Of a stretch of 9,950 bases of DNA, positions 1 to 4,510 are shown one piece after another. Each line of letters starts with the position of its first letter. The stretch's first letter is position 1. Source of the DNA: JBHENW01 sp046261875 (GTDB lineage Bacteria > Acidobacteriota > Thermoanaerobaculia > UBA5066 > Gp7-AA6); assembly GCA_046261875.1 (NCBI GenBank), contig JBHENW010000056.1, forward strand, positions 1 to 9,950, read 5' to 3'. Made by a program: the position numbers and the translations under genes. Under the pieces are notes generated by a model. It saw only the letters and a program-made list of their open reading frames with translations, was not told the origin of the DNA and did no database searches.

Positions 1-53
1 TTGCCCGGATGGGACTCGACCGCTCGCCTGGTCCCGCGCTGCGCTCCGCCTCC

Positions 54-97
54 CGCGGCGCGAGGCTCCTCCGAGAGCGGAGACTCCTCGCGCCGCG
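54..97. repeat. Perfect 12-bp inverted repeat (strong hairpin) upstream of the first gene
   Basis: The arms at 54-65 and 86-97 are exact reverse complements (CGCGGCGCGAGG and CCTCGCGCCGCG). Inside the 20-nt loop a second 5-bp stem (69-73 with 78-82, loop AGAG) can form. No T-run follows on the plus strand, so it is not a classical intrinsic terminator. The right arm covers the place where a -35 element would sit for the TATAAT at 115-120. It could be the terminator of an upstream gene outside the window, a regulatory dyad, or a member of an intergenic repeat family. The repeat is seen directly; its role is unknown. The rest of bases 1-114 shows nothing else I can support. Confidence 0.75.
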
Positions 98-114
98 ATC
101 AGAGGGGCACGTCG

Positions 115-120
115 TATAAT
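115..120 (+). promoter_or_regulatory. -10 promoter element TATAAT, likely leaderless start at 126
   Basis: A perfect sigma-70-type TATAAT ends 5 nt before the ATG at 126. Transcription would begin about 6-7 nt after the hexamer, which puts the 5' end at or next to the start codon. No TTGACA-like -35 is visible at 16-18 nt spacing; that position (about 92-97) is GC-rich and part of the inverted repeat. AT-rich hexamers are scarce here, so a consensus match exactly at this place is unlikely to be chance. Confidence 0.65.
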
Positions 121-125
121 TGGGG

Positions 126-866
126 ATGCTTTCCGTGGGAAAAAGAACCGGATTCCTCTTCGCCCTGCTGCTCTGCGCCTTCGCGTCCGTCGCGAGCGCC
201 TACACCGTCAAGCTCAAGGATGGCTCGATCATCTTCGCCCGGGTCAAGTACACGGTTCGCGGCGACAAAGCGATCATCACGCTGCCGAACGGAACGGTGA
301 CGCAAATCGCGCTGTCCGCGATCGACGTTCCCGGGACTGAGAAGTACAACCGCGAAAACCCCGGCAACGTCATCGCGCTGGACGCGCCGCAGTCCGAGCC
401 GGGAATGATCCCGCCGACTGCCGTCCCGACCGCGAGCCTCCAGGATGCGATCCGCGGGAGGCGGACGCGCGTGGATCTTCCTTCCTCCAACCCCGTGACC
501 TCCCGGGAGGAAGGGAGCGGCCCCTCCTGGCAGCCGATCGAGCAGAACCTCCAGGCGGCTTTCGCGAAGGTGTTCGACGGCGCGGGCATCTCACAGTACC
601 GCCTCCAGAACTTCCGCGGCGCCACGAAACTTCTCGCGACGGCGAACACCGAGGAGGCCGTCTTCAACACGCTCTCGGCGACCGCGCGCGCCCTCGCCGA
701 TTACGGGGCCGGAGCGGGGGGGAAGAGCGCCTCCGTCGAGATCGCCCTCACGACCTCATCCGGCGAGAGCGCGGGGACCTTTCAGATGACGACGGAGCAC
801 GCGCGACTGATCGTCAACGGCAACGTGCGCGTGCAGGACTACTTCCTCAAGAACGTCGTTCTCTAG
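126..866 (+). CDS. Secreted protein of unknown function
   Basis: A 246-residue protein with a clear Sec signal peptide: basic start (GKR), hydrophobic stretch at about 9-22, and an ASA signal peptidase I site at about 23-25. The mature protein begins YTVKLKDGS. Its first 45 residues or so (about 26-75) look like a small beta-rich repeat of the 'DGS...ARVKYxVRGDKAIITLxNGTVTQIxLSxID' kind, which I associate with uncharacterised secreted proteins of Acidobacteriota. A low-complexity Pro/Ser/Arg linker (about 85-135) follows, then a C-terminal domain (about 136-246) without a recognised motif. I prefer the ATG at 126 over the in-frame TTG at 120 because 120 is inside the TATAAT and the signal peptide is complete without it. 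The gene converges on the Tat-VOC gene, sharing a CTAG at the stops. Function unknown; probably periplasmic. Confidence 0.8.
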   Translation: MLSVGKRTGFLFALLLCAFASVASAYTVKLKDGSIIFARVKYTVRGDKAIITLPNGTVTQIALSAIDVPGTEKYNRENPGNVIALDAPQSEPGMIPPTAVPTASLQDAIRGRRTRVDLPSSNPVTSREEGSGPSWQPIEQNLQAAFAKVFDGAGISQYRLQNFRGATKLLATANTEEAVFNTLSATARALADYGAGAGGKSASVEIALTTSSGESAGTFQMTTEHARLIVNGNVRVQDYFLKNVVL

Positions 867-1612
867 GAGAGCCGCACCGTCCCTTTCGGCGTCCGCAGGC
901 GCGCCGTGAGGCGCGCCTTCTCCGCGGTCTTCACCTGCGCCCGGATCCCGAGCTTTTCCAGCGTCGCGGCGACCTCGGCCGGGCGTGGATGCTCCAACGC
1001 GAGCTCCTCGAGGTCGCAGCCGGCCGGAGAGTCCTGCGAGGGATGCACCGAGCCCGCGTCCCACTGGATGAAGAACGGGATCGGCTCGACGCCGTCCGCC
1101 CCGTGCGCGCTCCGGATGCCGAACGTCTTCCAGGCCAGCGTCCGTCCATCGGGCCGCGCGCGCGAGCCGTCCCGGGGACCGAACACCTCGAGGCCGGCCG
1201 AACGGGCTTTTTTCGCCAGGCCTTCGATGTCCGTCGTGCCGGCCGACCACGTGATGAGGCGCGGCTCCGCGAGCTTCCGCACGTCGATGGAGAACCGGAA
1301 CTCCTTCTGCGCGGGATCCGGCGCGATGATCTCCAGGTACCTTCGGCCGCCCAGGGAGAGCAGCGCATTGCGGGTGCCCATCCCGGGATGGGTCCCGCCC
1401 ACGGCCGCCCGGACACCGGTCGTCTTCTCGACCCAGTCGATGCCCCGATCGAGATCAGCGATGCCGAGCAGGAGATGGTCGACGGCCGTGGCCGCGGAAG
1501 CCGGTCCGTCCGCCGCAGCCGAATCTTTCCGCGTCGTCAAGAATCCAGCCACTCCCGCCGTCCCGCAAAGCCCGAGCCATTCCCGGCGCGTCCACCTTCC
1601 CGTTCCCCGCAT
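863..1612 (-). CDS. Tat-exported VOC-superfamily (glyoxalase-like) protein
   Basis: A 249-residue protein. The N-terminus has a twin-arginine signal (T-R-R-E-W-L-G at residues 8-14, hydrophobic stretch to about 26), so it is probably exported folded to the periplasm. From about residue 43 it has a VOC/Glyoxalase_3-like domain: AVDHLLLGIADLDRGIDWVEKTTG, then GTHPGMGTRNALLSLGGRRYLEII at about 73-96, the usual first beta-alpha-beta-beta-beta module with a candidate metal ligand at H46 and E94. A second module (about 115-249) is more diverged. The substrate cannot be told from sequence. It is the last gene of the minus-strand cluster, 9 nt after the stop of the small unknown protein. A TANNNT hexamer lies just before its ATG, so it may also have its own leaderless transcript. 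Confidence 0.75.
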   Translation of the reverse strand: MRGTGRWTRREWLGLCGTAGVAGFLTTRKDSAAADGPASAATAVDHLLLGIADLDRGIDWVEKTTGVRAAVGGTHPGMGTRNALLSLGGRRYLEIIAPDPAQKEFRFSIDVRKLAEPRLITWSAGTTDIEGLAKKARSAGLEVFGPRDGSRARPDGRTLAWKTFGIRSAHGADGVEPIPFFIQWDAGSVHPSQDSPAGCDLEELALEHPRPAEVAATLEKLGIRAQVKTAEKARLTARLRTPKGTVRLS

Positions 1613-1618
1613 GGCGCG

Positions 1619-1624
1619 ACTCTA
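1619..1624 (-). promoter_or_regulatory. Candidate -10 element TAGAGT before the Tat-VOC gene
   Basis: Read on the minus strand, TAGAGT ends 6 nt before the ATG at 1612. Its first three bases are the TAG stop codon of the preceding gene (1622-1624). The spacing matches the other candidate leaderless promoters in the window, but the hexamer is weaker than TATAAT and part of it is fixed by the stop codon, so chance is possible. No Shine-Dalgarno of useful strength is seen between the two genes. Confidence 0.35.
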
Positions 1625-1939
1625 GGTCGTGTCCGGGATCGGCGTGAGGTGATAGCGCGGATCTTCCCCGATCAGCTTGCGGAAGCGGTCCACGAAGGAA
1701 ACGATCTCCCCCATCGTCTCGTCTTCGAAGATCCGTTCGATCCGGTGCAGCGGAAAGAAGACGGTGGCCGGCATGAACGAGGGCGGCTCCTTCCGCGCCA
1801 CCTCCCGGAGCCACCCCTCGAAGCTGTCGAGCGAGAGGCCGCGCACGGTCGCTCCCGCCGGGGACAGTTCCCGCAGGATCCCCCAGAACTTCTCGCGCGG
1901 GTTGACGAGGTGAACGACGACGTATTCCTCCAGCTTCAT
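1622..1939 (-). CDS. Small conserved-looking protein of unknown function
   Basis: A 105-residue soluble protein with no signal peptide or membrane segment. Residues 5-38 (YVVVHLVNPREKFWGILREL, then AGATVRGLSL) followed by TVFFPLHRIERIFED at about 59-73 look like consecutive beta strands of a small barrel. A charged helical tail (about 76-95, EIVSFVDRFRKLIGED) follows. The pattern loosely recalls Sm/LSm-type barrels, but I do not recognise a named family. Its ATG overlaps the stop of the epimerase gene (ATGA) and is served by a strong GGAGG five bases upstream, so it is translated as part of the same mRNA. I therefore treat it as a genuine gene of the acyl-CoA/methylmalonyl-CoA cluster. Possible roles include a regulator or a small binding protein; none is shown. 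Confidence 0.8.
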   Translation of the reverse strand: MKLEEYVVVHLVNPREKFWGILRELSPAGATVRGLSLDSFEGWLREVARKEPPSFMPATVFFPLHRIERIFEDETMGEIVSFVDRFRKLIGEDPRYHLTPIPDTT

Positions 1940-2343
1940 GGTTTCCTCCGCTCGGCCAGCTCGATGAGCACTCCCCCGCCGCTCTCCGGATGCAGAAACG
2001 CCACGTTCTTCCCCCCCGCGCCCGGTACGGGCTCCGTGTGGACGAGACGGAACCCGCGGCCCTGGAGGTCGCGGAGGGCGGCCGGCAGATCGTCCACGGC
2101 GAAGCAGACGTGGTGGAGCCCCGGCCCGCGTCGGGCAAGGAACCGCGCGACGGGGGAGGTTTCACCGGTGGGCTCGACGAGCTCGATCTGGCTGTCGCCG
2201 ACCGGAAGGAACGCCGTGAGGACCTGCTGGCCCGGCACCTCCTCCCGATGGGTCTCCGTCAGGCCGAGGGCCCGGTAGATGGGCAGGACCTCCTCGATGG
2301 AGGCCACGGCGACGGCGAGGTGGTCGATCTTGTAGCTCTTCAC
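1936..2343 (-). CDS. mce: Methylmalonyl-CoA epimerase
   Basis: A 135-residue single VOC-superfamily protein of the usual length for this enzyme (about 130-150). It interconverts (2S)- and (2R)-methylmalonyl-CoA between propionyl-CoA carboxylase and methylmalonyl-CoA mutase in the cytoplasm. Two paired modules are visible: KIDHLAVAVASIEEVLPIYRALGL (5-28) and GPGLHHVCFAVDDLPAALRDLQGRG (73-97). Likely divalent metal ligands are H8, Q52, H77 or H78, and E128 (in VLIELAE), by analogy with the Propionibacterium enzyme. The C-terminal GKNVAFLHPE...GVLIELAE is typical of the family. It starts with GTG; GTGA overlaps the stop of meaB, and its own stop overlaps the next ATG, so translation is probably coupled on both sides. 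A longer open frame upstream is only the shadow of meaB. The meaB neighbour strongly supports this assignment over other VOC functions. Confidence 0.92.
   Translation of the reverse strand: MKSYKIDHLAVAVASIEEVLPIYRALGLTETHREEVPGQQVLTAFLPVGDSQIELVEPTGETSPVARFLARRGPGLHHVCFAVDDLPAALRDLQGRGFRLVHTEPVPGAGGKNVAFLHPESGGGVLIELAERRKP
1945..1949 (-). promoter_or_regulatory. Shine-Dalgarno GGAGG for the small protein at 1939
   Basis: Minus-strand GGAGG with a 5-nt spacer (AAACC) before the ATG. It is embedded in the last codons of the epimerase gene. It is the clearest ribosome binding site in the window and shows that this organism does use Shine-Dalgarno initiation for internal operon genes. Confidence 0.8.
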
Positions 2344-3308
2344 GGCCGGGACCGCACGAGCCGGTCGAAGAGGCGGCCCGCGGCCGCGTAGGGGTCCGAG
2401 CGGCGGGCCTGGAGCGCCCGCACGGCCTCTTCCAGGCCGTCCGGCTCCGGGGCCTTGGATTCCACGGCGCGCCGGAAACGGTCCTCCAGGATCGTCAGCA
2501 GCCGGGCCCGGGCGCGTCGCGCGTGGCGCACGTCCCCCTCGGCCGACGACGACAGGTGTTCTCCGTGCGACGCGAGCGCCGCGACGACGTCCTCGACCCC
2601 CTCGTTGCGCGGCGCGACCGTCTTGACGATCGGAGGACGCCACGGACGCCCCGGCGTGAAGTCCAGCATCATGGAGAGCTCCGCGACCGCGCGGTCCGCG
2701 CCTTCCCGGTCCGCCTTGTTCACGACGAAGACGTCGGCGATCTCCAGGATCCCCGCTTTGATGGCCTGGATGTCGTCCCCGAGGCCGGGCACGAGGACCA
2801 CGGCCGTCGTCTCGGCGGCGCGGACGACGTCCACTTCGTCCTGCCCGACGCCGACGGTCTCGATGAGGATCACGTCGAAGCCCGCCGCGTCGAGCACGTC
2901 CACCGCGTCGCTCGTCGCGCGCGCCAGACCGCCCAGAGCTCCGCGGGTCGCCATCGAGCGGATGAAGACGCCGGGATCCGTGTACAGCTCGCTCATCCGG
3001 ATCCGGTCGCCGAGGATCGCGCCCCCCGTGAAGGGCGAGGAGGGATCCACGGCGACGATGCCGACGGTCTTTCCGCTCTTCCGGTAGGACTGCCCGAGGC
3101 GCTGGACGAGAGTGGACTTGCCGGCTCCGGGCGGGCCCGTGATCCCCAGGATCCGGGCCCGTCCGGTCCGCGGATAGATCGAAGCGAGGATCTCGGCGAC
3201 GCCGTCCCCGCGCTCGACGGCCGAGATCGCCTGGCCGATCGCGCGGGGACGTCCCGCGAAGAGCCCTTCGACGAGCTCGCTGACGGCCGGTGGAGCGGCG
3301 GTTCTCAT
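2340..3308 (-). CDS. meaB: MeaB-type GTPase, chaperone of methylmalonyl-CoA mutase
   Basis: A 322-residue G3E-family P-loop GTPase (MeaB/ArgK). It loads adenosylcobalamin onto methylmalonyl-CoA mutase and protects the mutase from inactivation, using GTP hydrolysis. Seen in order: an N-terminal helical region (8-50), Walker A GPPGAGKST at 58-66, VAVDPSSPFTGGAILGDRIRM at about 85-105, ETVGVGQDEVDVV at 150-162 (Walker B/switch region), VLVPGLGDDIQAIKAGILEIAD at about 171-192, and the guanine-specificity motif NKAD at 197-200. A C-terminal helical arm (about 260-322) is the part used for dimerisation in the family. I chose the ATG at 3308; the open frame continues upstream to 3767, but that is antisense-free shadow of the dehydrogenase gene in another frame and has no MeaB homology. 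A GGAG lies 11 nt upstream. The gene is 25 nt downstream of the dehydrogenase and overlaps mce by four bases. Confidence 0.94.
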   Translation of the reverse strand: MRTAAPPAVSELVEGLFAGRPRAIGQAISAVERGDGVAEILASIYPRTGRARILGITGPPGAGKSTLVQRLGQSYRKSGKTVGIVAVDPSSPFTGGAILGDRIRMSELYTDPGVFIRSMATRGALGGLARATSDAVDVLDAAGFDVILIETVGVGQDEVDVVRAAETTAVVLVPGLGDDIQAIKAGILEIADVFVVNKADREGADRAVAELSMMLDFTPGRPWRPPIVKTVAPRNEGVEDVVAALASHGEHLSSSAEGDVRHARRARARLLTILEDRFRRAVESKAPEPDGLEEAVRALQARRSDPYAAAGRLFDRLVRSRP

Positions 3309-3333
3309 GCGGCGGGCCGCTCCCGCCCGTGCG

Positions 3334-4485
3334 TTAGGCGCCGCTCCCCGAGAGGAGGCTGCGCGCGATGACGAGCTTCTGGATCTCGCTCGTCCCCTCG
3401 CCGATGGTGCAGAGCTTGACGTCCCGGTAGAACTTCTCCACCGGGAAGTCCTTGATGAACCCGTAGCCGCCGTGGATCTGCACGGCCCGGTCGGTGATCC
3501 GCACCGCGCGGTCCGAAGCGAAGAGCTTGGCCTGCGCGGAAAGCCGGGTGACGACCTCGCCGCGGTCCTTCGCGGCGGCGGCTCGCTGCGTGAGAAGGCG
3601 CGCGGCGTCGATGTCGGTCGCCATCTCGGCGAGGTAGAACTGGATCGCCTGAAACTCGCAGATCGCCCGCCCGAACTGCCTGCGCTCCTTCGAATACCGC
3701 AACGACGCCTCATAGGCGCCGCGCGCGAGGCCCACCGAGAGAGCCGCGATGGAGATCCGGCCCCCATCGAGCACCTTCATGGAGTTGACCCAGCCGTCCC
3801 CCTCCGCGCCGAGCAGGTTCGCCGCGGGAACCCGGCAATCTTCCATGACGAGCGTGCACGTATCCGACGCGCGCATCCCGAGCTTGTTCTCTTTTTTCCC
3901 GACCCGGATGCCCGGGTTGTCCATCTCGACGATGAAGGAGGAAATGCCGTGGCGCCCCGCCGAGCGATCGGTGACCGCCATGAGGACCGCGACCTGCCCC
4001 ACGGACGCGTTGGTGATGAAGTTCTTCGATCCGTTGAGCACCCACGCGTCTCCGTCGCGGACCGCGGTCGTCTTGGTTCCGCCCGAGTCCGAGCCGGCTT
4101 CCGCCTCCGTCAGCCCCCACGCCGCGAGCCATTCGCCGGAGGTCAACTTGGGCATGTATGTCTGGCGCTGCGCCTCGCTGCCGAACTGGAAGATGTGGTT
4201 CGAGCCGAGGGAAGTGTGCGCGGCGACCGCGAGCGCGACGGAGGGGTCCACGCTCGCGAGCTCCTCGATGACCGCCGCGTAGTCCACGTAGTTGAGCCCG
4301 GCCCCGCCGTACTTCTCCGGAAAGATCGTCCCGAGGAACCCCAGATCGCCGAGCTTCCGGAAGACGTCGCGCGGGAACTGCTGCGCCTCGTCCCATGCCA
4401 TCACGTGCGGGCGGATCTCCGTCTCCGCGAAGTCCCGCATCGTCTGGACGATCGCCTGTTGTTCGGCGGTTGCGGTCGGGGTCAT
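3334..4485 (-). CDS. Acyl-CoA dehydrogenase (short/branched-chain type)
   Basis: A 383-residue soluble flavoenzyme, the normal length for this family. It introduces the alpha,beta double bond in an acyl-CoA and passes electrons to electron-transfer flavoprotein. The N-terminal helical domain is at 1-120, the middle beta domain begins with WGLTEAEAGSDSGGTKTTA (123-141) that binds FAD and substrate, and the C-terminal helical domain holds RRQFGRAICEFQAIQ (268-282), QIHGGYGF (336-343) and EGTSEIQ with the likely catalytic base E363. That Glu position is the one found in short-chain, butyryl-, isobutyryl- and 2-methylacyl-CoA dehydrogenases, unlike isovaleryl-CoA or long-chain enzymes. Exact substrate is not decidable. 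With meaB and mce just downstream, a role in branched-chain amino acid or fatty acid breakdown feeding propionyl-CoA is the best inference. It likely leads a transcription unit, because a TAGAAT lies 8 nt before the ATG. Confidence 0.93.
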   Translation of the reverse strand: MTPTATAEQQAIVQTMRDFAETEIRPHVMAWDEAQQFPRDVFRKLGDLGFLGTIFPEKYGGAGLNYVDYAAVIEELASVDPSVALAVAAHTSLGSNHIFQFGSEAQRQTYMPKLTSGEWLAAWGLTEAEAGSDSGGTKTTAVRDGDAWVLNGSKNFITNASVGQVAVLMAVTDRSAGRHGISSFIVEMDNPGIRVGKKENKLGMRASDTCTLVMEDCRVPAANLLGAEGDGWVNSMKVLDGGRISIAALSVGLARGAYEASLRYSKERRQFGRAICEFQAIQFYLAEMATDIDAARLLTQRAAAAKDRGEVVTRLSAQAKLFASDRAVRITDRAVQIHGGYGFIKDFPVEKFYRDVKLCTIGEGTSEIQKLVIARSLLSGSGA

Positions 4486-4493
4486 CGAAAAAG

Positions 4494-4499
4494 ATTCTA
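4494..4499 (-). promoter_or_regulatory. -10 element TAGAAT before the acyl-CoA dehydrogenase gene
   Basis: On the minus strand TAGAAT ends 8 nt before the ATG at 4485, inside the 25-nt gap after the SpoIID gene. The spacer (CTTTTTCG) holds no Shine-Dalgarno, so the mRNA is probably leaderless or nearly so. This site separates the catabolic cluster from the upstream unit despite the tight packing. A -35 candidate 17 nt upstream (TCGAAT) is poor. Confidence 0.6.
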
Positions 4500-4510
4500 A
4501 CGTGGGCCGG

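Noticed and set aside
906..2278. Plus-strand frames over 906-1625 and 989-2278
   Set aside because: They oppose the VOC gene, the small protein and mce, and show no family resemblance or signals of their own.
3309..3767. N-terminal extension of MeaB
   Set aside because: The open frame continues into the dehydrogenase gene but the extra residues are Arg/Ser-rich and outside the known MeaB length; the ATG at 3308 matches the family.
3307..4500. 397-codon plus-strand open frame
   Set aside because: Antisense shadow of the acyl-CoA dehydrogenase, which has intact catalytic motifs.
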